Shown: one piece after another, positions 24,990 to 36,100 of the stretch | Numbering within the stretch: position 1 is the first letter of the stretch | Layout of the letters: every line of letters starts with the position of its first letter | Assembly: GCA_963082975.1 (NCBI GenBank) | Contig: OY720350.1 | Coordinates: 8,203,488 to 8,267,487, forward strand | Reading direction: 5' to 3' | DNA length: 64,000 bases | Origin: Labia minor | Lineage: Eukaryota; Arthropoda; Insecta; Dermaptera; Spongiphoridae | Position numbers and translations under genes: made by a program | Notes under the pieces: model-generated | Database searches by the model: none | The model's input: only the letters and a program-made list of their open reading frames with translations | What the model was told of the DNA's origin: nothing

Positions 24990-26036
24990 GAAAAAAATAA
25001 TTAAGATTAGATATTTATATTATATACAGGAAATAAAAAAATAAGATATAAATAAATAAATAATATTTAATAGGATTAAAAAAGTGTATCGATTTTTAAA
25101 AATATTATCTTATTTCTGTAATATTAAAATACTAAAATTATTTTACATCCTATATAGAACCATGATTATAAGTTGTAATACGCATTTAATAGACATATAA
25201 TAAAAATATCTTAGAAAACATCATAAAACTAATTATGATTATATTATTAATTTCACGAAGATTTTATTATGTTTCATTGATATATCGGTAATAGAAATAT
25301 AATTCATTTTTCAAAAGTGTTATAATAATATGAAATTGACAAAACAATATTCATATGAGATTTGAAAGGAACGGTGTGAGCGATAATGAGATTACAAAGA
25401 ATATACAGAATATTTAAAATTATATATTCTTATATGAATATAAGCAATTTATATTTTTTTGATTTATAATTATATTATATGAATTTTGAAAATAATAAGC
25501 ACATCTTCCTATTTTTTAAATAAATGTTTTAATAGGAATAATATATATATATTGAAATTTAAAAAATATTTTAATAAATATATTTAAAGAATAATAAAAT
25601 TTTGTATATGATTTTTTAATTTTTAATAATTTTAATTTAATTTTTAATAAAATTTAATTAATGAGATCTTATTGATATGAGATATTTAAGATTAATTCTT
25701 TTCAAAGATTTGAATGAAAAATTTATAAATTATTTGGGTATATGAATAAAAAATTATAAAAATGCACTTTATAAAATTTAATTTTTATTGAAATATTTTT
25801 TTTTTAAAGTTCACTAATCTTCCTTTTAATTAATAAAAATAAATAATAAAATTACAATTAATTACAATACATTAGTTACATACCCAATTAACATTTTATA
25901 TATCTCAACCTTCTTTGGTTCCAGTATATTTTTCAGTTGGAGGAACTATTTCCAAAATAATTTTTTATATATGCAAATTAATTCATAAATCTAGTCGTTT
26001 TTTCTAAATTTTTTCAATATGGTTCTTAAAAAAATA
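24990..26036. other. AT-rich non-coding DNA
   Basis: Long A/T runs and TA tracts; no gene or recognised element. Confidence 0.5.
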
Positions 26037-26392
26037 AGTTGACCTGTGGCCAGGTCCGAACCGACGATGAAGTAAATTAATTTCCAGCTACAGAACAATT
26101 TCAAATAATTTTAATATATCTATTAATGTAATAAAAACAGATAGGGATATAACATAAATATTTTTAATTTTATTTTATTTAGAATATACTCGTATATTTA
26201 AGACCAGGCTGTGACGTCATGAATGGCTGGATGACGTCATATAATTTTAAATTAAGAAAAAAGATAATAGAAAATGATTATTCACGAGGATAAAACCAAT
26301 ACAAAGTGATTCGTGTAGATATGTAAAAATCTCCTCATGTGAAATTTGGTATGAAAACAATACCTCCCATACTATCGTCGGTAGGTAAAAAG
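26037..26392 (-). repeat. Dispersed repeat R1 copy (reverse orientation)
   Basis: Same order of blocks as 19,413-19,765: 'aagttgacctgtggccaggt', 'aagtaaattaatttccagct', the two acgtca boxes around 'gaatggctgg', 'gattcgtgtagatatgtaaa', and 'actatcgtcggtaggtaaaa' at the end. Confidence 0.7.
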
Positions 26393-27390
26393 GGGAGATA
26401 AATATATATTTAAATAAGTTATATTTGAAAGATTGCTAAAGATATTTTTAAAATTAATAAAATATAAATTATTTTTAGGTCTATGAGAATTTTTAATATA
26501 GTTAGTTTTTGTATAATAGGAAATTAATTAAAAATTTATTATATATTGAAGGGAAATTAAATTAAATATATAATTTATTTAATAATAATTTTTGAATTTT
26601 TTTTTCAATTTATTGAATTTATAAAATGGGAAATTTTGAAACAATTAAATTGATTGTATCTTGTATTAATAAGCATTTAATTATAAGTTATTAAAATTAT
26701 TATCGAATCATTATCAATATTATATTTAATATCATTTAAGTTTAATGATAATTTTTTTTTTCTAACGATCAATAATAATTTCTGGGTTCAATTAATAGGT
26801 AGTTAATAAAAAGAAATTAATTTTCAATATATTTTTTTATTATCGAGTGATTAAGGGTTGATTTTAGCCGAAATCAGCTCTGCGTATGAACGCACTGCGC
26901 TGTGAGTATGTGTGAGTGGTGCTCAACTTGTCTACTGAGGCCGGCCGAAGTAGTAGGAAAGTGAAGGGGGCTCGGGGTAGAGGAAGGGTGCGCGCGCATT
27001 CAAAAACAGAAATATTTACAAATTCATGAAATAATTATAATTATTTATTAAATTTGATTTTAATCTTTTCATTGAAATTTAAGGGACGTTTTACACATAT
27101 TAAAAATTTTTTTTTGCTCATTTTTAAAAACTATTTTGTTCCAAATATTTAAAAACTTCATCTTTATCCATTAACCATTAATAAATTGGATATTATAACA
27201 TCACACTGACCTATGATAATAAAAAAATCAATCTGATTTATATATATAAATTTTATATAATTAATTTTAATTTCAGAAAAAATATTTTTTATTCTAAATT
27301 AAAATTTATTTATTCTTTATTAATTTTTTTTTGGATTTTTCTAAACAGAATATTTAAATAGATGAAAACAGATAAATCATCCACGGACAG
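26393..27390. other. AT-rich DNA with an island at 26,865-27,000
   Basis: The island holds 'gaggccggccgaagt', a G-rich run and 'gcgcgcgc', unusual for this A+T-rich region. No open frame resembles a known protein. It could be a promoter or regulatory element; nothing else was seen in the interval. Confidence 0.4.
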
Positions 27391-27515
27391 ACATCATGCT
27401 AAAAGTACTTTTTTCTGTTAAGAAAGTGCATGATTCGTGGAGATATGTAAAAATCTCCACATGTGAAATTTGGTGTGAAAACAATACCTCGCTTACTATC
27501 GTCGGTCGGTAAAAA
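27391..27515 (-). repeat. Dispersed repeat R1, terminal fragment
   Basis: Contains 'ggacagacatcatgctaaaa', 'gaaagtgcatgattcgtgga', 'aatttggtgtgaaaacaata' and ends 'actatcgtcggtcggtaaaa'. It joins R3 immediately on its right. Confidence 0.65.
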
Positions 27516-27650
27516 ATAGTGAAAATGTTTTATAGCTATTTTTAAGTTTGTTGTATTATATAAAATTTAAATAAAGCTTTGTTTAAATTTATTTTGATTT
27601 AATAATGAATAATTTTATTTATATTAATACATAACCCTGTAAAAAAATAA
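27516..27650 (-). repeat. Dispersed repeat R3, copy 2 (reverse orientation)
   Basis: Reverse complement of 18,335-18,505: 'agtgaaaatgttttatagct', then 'aataaagctttgtttaaatt', then 'attaatacataaccctgt'. Confidence 0.55.
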
Positions 27651-28036
27651 ATTTATTAATATTTTTTATTATTAAAATATTTCAAATGATTTCAATTAAT
27701 AGACTTTATAAATGATATATTAAATTATTATTATTATAAAGTATAAGAAAAGGCAATAAATACATTTTTTTAATAATGAAAAGTTTTTATTTATTTATTT
27801 TAAATCTTTCTTTCCCTTTCTTTAATAAAGATATATAATTAATTATATTTGATCATTATTTATATATAATATAATATAATGCAATAAAAAAAGCATCTAA
27901 ATATTCTTAAAACAAAAAAAAAAAAAATTCAAATATTTTGATATGTATGTTGTACATTTTTATATTTATTTTCTTTTTGCATTAATTAAAAACAATTACT
28001 ATGAATTGTAACGATGGGTGTGATATTCTTTTTCAG

Positions 28037-28128
28037 GACGGAAAAAATTACAAGTTAAAGATCCTTATTACTTTATTATATGTGATCTGGCTAACTTGAC
28101 TATTAAACAAGAAATGACAGTTGCATAA
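28037..28128 (+). CDS. Possible terminal coding exon of an unrecognised gene
   Basis: A good acceptor (ATTCTTTTTCAG) is followed by a frame that, entered in phase 1, encodes RKKLQVKDPYYFIICD and then LANLTIKQEMTVA before a TAA that overlaps an AATAAA polyadenylation signal. The other two frames stop. This is what the last exon of a gene lying to the left on the plus strand would look like. I found no convincing upstream exons and do not recognise the peptide. It lies about 0.7 kb upstream of the SRA1 start. A chance open frame in A+T-rich DNA is possible. Confidence 0.35.
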
Positions 28129-28824
28129 ATAAAAACAAAATTTCTGTAAAATTAGGAAAATTGAACTTTAATTATCAAATGTATTTTTTTTGTAGTTGGT
28201 AAAATAGATGTAATCAAAATTATTACAATTAATATATCTACTCAATATTTTTAATTTTTAATTATTTTATCTTTATTCAAATTTATGATAATTATATTAT
28301 TTTATGTGAACAAATTATTTATTTCACAATATTCAGTAATTTCAATATTTTTTTTTATGATCCTTAAAGTAATTGATCGTTTTTACATAATAAATGAATG
28401 ATGAGAACTAAAATATGTTTTCCCATTAAATATTTTCCCCTAGTTTTTAAAAATATTAAGGTTTCTTTTAAAATCTAAATTTAAAATTTAAATTATAATT
28501 TTGATTAAATATCTTTTTATAATTTATAAAATTATATTAACTTAATATTTTTATATGTTATTATTTATATTTATAAAGAAAAGTAACACAAAACTTCATA
28601 ATTACCACCTTTTATATATTTTTAATCAAAATTAAAATTTAAAATAATTTTATCAAAATAATATTTTCAATTTATGTATTTTAAAATAAGATTAATATTA
28701 TTTTTAAGGTTGTAGTGATATTAAAAAAAAGTTATAGAATCATAAAATATTTTTTATATGAAATGTTTTTTTTCAACATTTGACAGCTGTCTATTAACAG
28801 GTGATAATTTTAATTTGTAAAATT

Positions 28825-28864
28825 ATGAGTATATCAGACAATCAATGTACATCCAATTCAAAAG
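28825..28864 (+). CDS. SRA1 coding exon 1
   Basis: Encodes MSISDNQCTSNSK and the first base of a glycine codon; donor AAAG|GTGGAT. Two E-box-like motifs (CAGCTG and CAGGTG) lie 25-45 bases upstream. Confidence 0.85.
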
Positions 28865-29620
28865 GTGGATATTATTATTTACTTCATTTTATTAAAAAAA
28901 ACACAAAATGTAAATACAAGTATAATAATAAATGATTGAAATGAATTTTTATAGGAAAATGTGATCCAGGTTGGAATGATCCACCACTCTTCAGTTATGA
29001 AAATATTACAAAATCTGCCAATAAACCGAAAACATTATTAAATAAACGAATCGCATTTCCATTGAGAAATGAAGGGCCGTCAAATCCTTCTTCAGATTCG
29101 TCAAAAACAATTCTACCTGGATCAGAACCAATGTCACCAATTCCTCCTCCAATCTCGTAATTATATTTCATTATTTGATATAATAATTATCTATTATTAT
29201 TATGAAATCTATTGACTTATTTTTTTTTATTTTAGAATGATAGGAATAAATCAAGAAATTATTTCGAGCGACTTAACATTTGATAAGTCTAATGATAATA
29301 ATCCATTATCATTAGATAGTACACAAACATTAGAACTTGTTATGGAAAATTTAAATTCAGTGATTCATAATTGTGTATTTAAAGATGACAAAAAATCGAA
29401 AGAAATTCAAAAAAGATTAGAAATTATGAAAAAAATGTGGCTAGAAAATAAATTGAATATGGACATACAAAAGAAAATGGTAACACTTTCTGAATCGTTG
29501 AAAATAAATGATTATCAATCAGCAAATGATATACAAATTGGTTTAATGGTCGATCATGTAGCTTTATGTAGTTCTTGGATGGTTGGTGTACGACATCTTA
29601 TTCAACAAGTGCAATCTTGA
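28825..29620 (+). CDS. SRA1 homologue (steroid receptor RNA activator protein), three exons
   Basis: Coding exons 28,825-28,864, 28,955-29,156 and 29,236-29,620, with GT..AG introns of 90 and 79 bases, give a 208-residue protein, close to the usual SRA1 length. The N-terminal motif GWNDPPLFSYE (residues 19-29) and the basic LLNKRIAFP segment match the family. A proline/serine linker follows, then the C-terminal helical SRA1 domain (about residues 90-208) ending MVDHVALCSSWMVGVRHLI. In vertebrates the protein and its RNA act as nuclear-receptor co-regulators; in insects the role is little known. The start is the first ATG of an exon upstream of the conserved motif. The gene converges on ensconsin. 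No breaks are seen. Confidence 0.93.
28955..29156 (+). CDS. SRA1 coding exon 2
   Basis: Acceptor TTTTTATAG. Encodes the conserved GWNDPPLFSYE motif, the LLNKRIAFP segment and the serine/proline linker ending PIPPPI. The donor follows a split serine codon. Confidence 0.92.
29236..29620 (+). CDS. SRA1 coding exon 3 (SRA1 domain)
   Basis: Acceptor TTTATTTTAG. Holds the whole helical C-terminal domain: LELVMENLNSVIHNC, KKMWLENKLNMDIQKKM and MVDHVALCSSWMVGVRHLI. Stop TGA at 29,618-29,620. Confidence 0.93.
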
Positions 29621-29751
29621 GACATTTTTATTTATTGTTAGATGATCTATATTTATTGTTAAATTAAAATGAAATAACAAGAATCTGTTTCATAATACAA
29701 TTTATTAAATATTCATTTTCATCTCCTTTTTTTTATTCTATTTTAACTGAC

Positions 29752-29757
29752 AATAAA
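29752..29757 (+). terminator. Polyadenylation signal candidate for SRA1
   Basis: AATAAA about 130 bases downstream of the SRA1 stop codon, a normal distance for a short insect 3' untranslated region. Confidence 0.5.
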
Positions 29758-32700
29758 ATTATTTCATGTGCAACTTAAAAAAACACTCATACATTTTTTA
29801 AATCTTTTTTTAACAACATTAATAATAAAACAGACTATAAATAAATTAACAATTGGAGAATTTTAATTGGATTTAAAATATCATTGTTCAAATATAAACT
29901 TTTGTTATGTTGTATATTTTTTATAATTATAATTTAAAAAAAAATTTCTGTAATTAAATGAATTTAAAAAACAAAACAGATTAATTGATGTTTTTTATTA
30001 ATCTAATAATTTATCTTTGTAAATTTTCTCAAATTCTAAATTAATTACAATCCTTAAATTATTTTAAATAATTTTCAATAACCCTATAATACAGGGGTCG
30101 CCAAACTTTCTTCACCATCGAACCCATAAAGGTAATTTTCAGATAATTAAAATAAAACTATTAGCCCTAATTTATAATAAATCAGAAACAATAAATAAAG
30201 TAGATACAGATTTTTTACTTCTTTTCACCCGAATAAATATATTATTTTATTTCTTTAAAGAAAATGATATTAAAAAGTGAATTATAAAAAAATTTAAAAT
30301 TTTATACCTTGCTCGCGAACTTACCTCTTCTACAACTATTAGTATTATTTTTTTTTGAATACTTTTTCTTCCGTTTCTCTATTGTAATATGAAATTCACC
30401 TATTTTAAAAAATAAATTAATTAATACAATTTCAAGATTTATTGGATAAAGGGAAAAATAATTATCTTGGAATTAATATTTTAATTTAATTTAATAGGTA
30501 GATAAATATAAAACTATTGGGATAAGTTTGGATGGAGGTAGCTGAGTTCAACATTTTTCGAATTCAGTAACTCCACAGGTAGGCTATACTTTAGTTTGAT
30601 TAATGTGACAGATTCCATTAAATGGAACAATGCATTTCCTGGTTAACCATCAATTTATATAACATCTGAAAAATAATATTTTAACTTTTTTTTTTTTAAA
30701 GATTTTAACTTTAAAAAAAAATATCCATGTGTGTATTTTGTTATTAGTATTTTTAAACGATTTTTAATGATTAATTAAAAAAATAAATTAACCAAAGTTC
30801 TCAATGATTTAACACCATACTTTAATGTATATAATTTGTAATAAAAAAAATTATTTAACATAATAAGTTAATCAAATTTTTTTTTTAAATTTATTTTAAA
30901 AAAGCTGGTTAATAAGGTTTATTAAGATTTTTATTTTTAGAACATACCCCTAGTAACTTTCATATAAAATTTTATTCATAATAAAGTTAAGTGAACTTTT
31001 AATAAAAGTATTTTTAAATAAAAGGTACTTTATACATATATAATGAAATTAAAAGTATTTTTTTTTAAATTAATGCATAATAATTATTAAGCATTCTAAA
31101 AATTCAAAATTTATGAATGGTACTCTTTTGGCCAGGATGAAATGGACATCATGGGATAAAAGATAAGCCAAATTACCTATTTAATCTACACGTAACCTGT
31201 GCTTATTAATCGTTAGTCTTTTAGGAACTTATTAGGCTTAACAATGGCAAAGATTCGAAATAAAGAAAATATCAAAAAAATCAAGCAAGTCGTAAAAAAA
31301 AATTAGAAAATATGAATTTCTAATAGTTATATCATTTTACTTACAATAATTTATTTTTTGAAATAATTTTCTTTTCTTGCAAAAACAATTGCAAGTAAAT
31401 TGCAATTCAGTTATTAAACTTTACACGTTTACCTTTAACTGATCCAAGACGAGCCACCAGATGGGATAAATCTATTAAATATATTTTTTTAATTTTTCTA
31501 ATATAGATATGAGATTAAAAATTATTTAATTATGTAGAAAAACACAAACACAGTTAAAATTTTGACAATAATTCATCAATATAAAAAAAAATTAGAAAAG
31601 ATTAAAAAAAATCGTCTCAACATGAACCACTCTCCCCTATTATTATTTTATATTTTTCATTAGTTATAATATTTTCATTAGATTAAGTTTTGATAAATGA
31701 TAGTGGTATGATGAATAAGTTTATTTTTATTTAATCTATCTAAGATATTCTATAAATAGGATGTAATATTAATAAAATATTATTTAGAAAATAAAGAACA
31801 GTTAATTTTTTTTTAAAGAATATTATTTTAATATATAATAATTTTTTTAAAACAAAGACATTGATTAAAGGCATTTCTTACAAGCATATAACATTGACGT
31901 GTTTTTTTTTTTTTTTTGTATTTCGGTCTAAATGCAATTCATCCATTCCATTTCCAACTTCGCCCTCAACCTTCCCCTTCCCAGTGCAATCAATGGGTAA
32001 GAGGTGGTGATTTGCACACACACCAGAAAACTGGAAGTATTTGTATTTATTAATTTATTTTTTTTTTAGTTTCTTTTAGTAAATAACATTTTATTTATAT
32101 TCATGTTTTTTAATTTTTATTTTTGATTCCGTAAATATATAATATTTAGAATCATTTTTATTATTACGACTAAGATGATTAAAAAGAGTTATTTATTTAT
32201 TTATTATTTCAGCCAAAAGCCCATATATATATTTAAATATATTTATCTATATATATATATAGATAAAGAAACGTCTATATATATATATATATATATATAT
32301 ATTTAATAATGTTCAAAAATAGACTAGAGTTAAAAAAAAAAGTTCACGTTAATTTCAACCTAAAAAGAACAAAATGAATGAAAAAAAATTAATGAATTTT
32401 CAAGATAATAATAAAAAAACTGACTAGGGAAAACCGCAAAGAGCGAATAATTTAGATAAAAAAAAATACGAGTGTATAGAATACAATTTTTAAGAATGTA
32501 ATAAATATAAGTTCATAATAAGTGCGATTTATGCCAGAAGGAGAATGTCTGTCCGGTAAATTTATTTATTTATTGTTATTTGTTATATATTAATTAAACA
32601 ATGAAATAATTACTTATAATATATCTACAAGATTTTGAAATTATTTTTTTATTGTAAAAATTCAAACAAACCAAATTTTAACTTAACATTTTCTTTTTGA

Positions 32701-33053
32701 TGTAAATCGTTCAATTATTACCAGACATTATTCCTTAGGCATAATTTAATATAACAAAAGCTCTCATTTTATTTACATTGAGAAAATAAATAATATCCAT
32801 AGAATAAATTAATATTGAAATTTCCCAAAGTTGTTTAAACATTTTTTTTGATTTAGTATTCATTTTTCTTGAATGCTAAAAGTTTTTTTTTATTGAATTA
32901 ATATATATTTATAAATAAATATATATATTAATAATTTGTGCACATCTACACGATGATAAGAATCAATGGAGATGCCTTTAACATACACTTATAATTCATA
33001 ACAAAGAAGATAAAAATATAATTTATATTGAAACAGAGCTCCCAAATTTAATA
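29758..33053. other. AT-rich intergenic DNA between convergent genes
   Basis: No gene recognised. A sequence like a hAT terminal repeat, CAGGGGTCGCCAAACTTTC, starts at 30,092, but no partner end was found. A G+C-richer patch lies at about 31,930-32,040. (TA)n tracts lie near 32,252-32,301. Confidence 0.5.
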
Positions 33054-33059
33054 TTTATT
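33054..33059 (-). terminator. Polyadenylation signal candidate for ensconsin
   Basis: AATAAA on the minus strand about 115 bases past the ensconsin stop codon. Other A+T-rich matches follow, so the true 3' end is not certain. Confidence 0.35.
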
Positions 33060-33174
33060 CATTTATAATAGTAATCGGAGAAGATTTGAGAAAATCAAAA
33101 CGCATTCACAGCCTTAATAAGGCCTAAACCAACGAGTTGTTGCACCAAACATCAACGTCATTATCATAGAGCCG

Positions 33175-33188
33175 TTATGAGAGCAAAT
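33175..33188 (-). CDS. ens last coding exon
   Basis: Acceptor CTTTTGTTTTAG. The 14 coding bases complete the tail as ..DLLS and the TAA stop. Only this phase joins the previous exon (ending GTAACAG) without a frame break. Confidence 0.75.
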
Positions 33189-36100
33189 CTAAAACAAAAG
33201 AAAAAATTTGTAAATATATTTTTAATTATAAAAATTAAATTGAAAACAATAACTGAGAAATTAAAGTTATAAATAAAAGACAGAAATGAATGCTTACATA
33301 TTATTGTATTTATTATAAATTAATATTATTAATTATATGGTTAAAACAAATATATATATAAAATATTCATTTATGATTTATTCTGGCTTGTTAATTAATC
33401 TACATTTTTTTTGCAATAAAAATAAAATTTTTAAAGAAACAAAATAAAAATTTTTGAGTTATTTAATTTTATGAAGTATATCCAATTCAAATTATCATTT
33501 TTTTCGTAAATAATTGTAAAAAAAAGTAATTAGATAGTAATTGTTACCTGTTACGTCATGTTGCTGATTATCTGGATATGAATTAACCGGCAAATTGGAG
33601 TTGAGAGAATCTTCTCGTAATATTTTGCCTGTGATTGGTGTCGATGGAGTAATATCAAGATCCAAAAGATTTCCTTCTCCGTTGTCAATAAGAAGAGGAT
33701 TATTCACGTTATTTTGCCTAGAAATTAATCCCAGACATTTCAACCAACACCCACACGTCGTGCATCAATACTCGTCAGATGGGATTTTAAAAGTTTTACT
33801 TTCATTTTATTAAAATGACAGTATAATCGTGGGAAAAAAATAATTATCGTTAATTTAAATAGTATAAAAATATTAGTAATGTCATTATTAAGTTATATAA
33901 CTATATACGAGTATATATAACATTATATTATTTTATAAACTTGTAATAACTTTCGGGAATGAAGAGATTATTATGTCTCACTACAAAATAAGAAGAAAAA
34001 AATAAAATAATTAACGGTGATGGTTAATTGGAATTTTTTCAAATTAATTTTATCTAAACTATTTATGTCCTCTAGACACTAGACTAGGTTAGTAAAATTT
34101 ATAAATCAAATTGAAAGATGAATTTTTTGAATAATCTATTTAAAATTCAGTCATTATTTGGAAAATTAATCTGTTATTATAACAAACATTTTGATTTAAA
34201 ATTTTTCAAATTGTCACGTGAATTAATATTTTTGTTTTAAAAAAAATTAATTTTCCAATTAATTTTAATTGTAAAACATGAAAAGCCCATGCAGATGAAT
34301 AAATTAGCATCTTAATTTGAATAGAAAAAAATAAGATTTCAAATCTAACACCAAATGAAAGTGAAGCATTTTAATTACCGTGCAAGAAAAATTGATCTTA
34401 TACATATATAATAAAACTTAAATTTCTGAGAAAAACATTATCGAACCTCATTTTTATTGGTTCAAATTATTTATTAAAAAATATAAAATTTTAGAAATTT
34501 GGTATTAGGTCCACAAAATTTATCTATCTATTATTTTTAATAATTCAATTAAAAAAATACTAAATAAAAAAAAAACAGATTATTGCTGTCCTTTATAAAT
34601 TAATTAATTATAAATTTATATTTGGTGCTTGCATGTATTCTGATCATTTTTTCCACATTAAAAAGGCATTTATTCAGAAAAATTGGTACAATATATATAA
34701 ATCAAAATACTTTCTATCATTGTCACTTTTATCAATCTTTCTTTCAACATTGCGATACCGTCTCGAAAGAACGATGTTGGTTTAGTAGCGATCCAATCAT
34801 CGATCCATATTCACACTTCTTTAGCATTACGAAACCGTGGGTCTGCCAAGCCATGCTGCATCGATTTGAACAAATGGTAATCATAAGGCGCTATATCTGG
34901 TGAGTACGCTGGGTGCATCCTTGCAACGTGTGGTCGAGCGTTGTCATGAAAGAGGATGATTTTGCGTCTGATATCCACTATTGTTGGTCTTTTTTTTCGT
35001 CGTTCAATTTGTTCAGTTGACGTCGGTAGACATCTTCAGTTACAGTTTCATTAGGTAGTAATACACTACACTGCTGATCCCACCATATATCCAGAAAGAA
35101 TTTATGGCCATAAATATTCCGCTTCGGTGTCGATGCGGATGGATCTTCTTGACTAACCCATTACTTTTTGCGCTTGTGATTGACGTGGTAGATCCACTTT
35201 TAATCGCCAGTCACAATACACCAAAGAAGTAAAGATGTTGAAACGGTTCGAAATAGCATTTTCAGACAATTCATATGATAGCCATTTTCTCTTCTTTTAG
35301 ATTTTTCCCATTGCATGTAAAGGTCTCGATATTTTGATTCATCAACTACTAAGCTGTCTGAAAGTTCTTTGAGAGTTTGAGCTGGGCTCTAGTCCAATAA
35401 GTCTAGCAATTCATTGTCATTGATCTTTTTTGATTCTCCAGGCAGTTCTTTGTCAATCACAAATCAAAATCATCACTTTTAAATCGTTGAAACCAAAACC
35501 GTCAATTGGGATATGACGGAACATCATCCTCATAAGTTACTAAAAGTTTTTGTTGGGCTTCGGCAGCAGATATCTTCAAATCAAACAAGAAAAGTAATGA
35601 ATGTTGAAAATGCAATTTTGAGCTTTCCATGATTAGCCTCTATATACACTGAATAACTCAATAATACTAAATGGAAAACTGTTATTTTATGTAGAGAAAG
35701 GTCAAAATTATCGAAATTAATAAATTGCATCTTCACCAAAGAATGTCGCAAATTAAAAACATGCAAGCACCTATCATAATCTCAAAGGTAGAAAGAGAAC
35801 TCCAGTCATTCAATTTAACATGAAAATATTAATTCATTTAGAATAACATGCAAGTCCATAAAGTAGTTCTATTATATATAGCCTATATTATAAAAAAAAT
35901 AATCCTAAAAAAAATGTTTTACATTCTGAATATTAATATTAAACATAATTGTCTAATTATTAATTATAAATCTAATTAATTTTATATGTTTATAAGTATT
36001 TATAAAATATTTATAAAACAGTTCTAAGTATATAAATGTTTGATCTATAGAAAAGCGATTATAAAAATTGATAGATGAATTTTCCAGAAAAATATTGAAA

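Noticed and set aside
30092..30130. hAT-like terminal repeat CAGGGGTCGCCAAACTTTC
   Set aside because: No partner end or 8-bp duplication was found nearby, so it is not called as an element; it may be a solo fragment.
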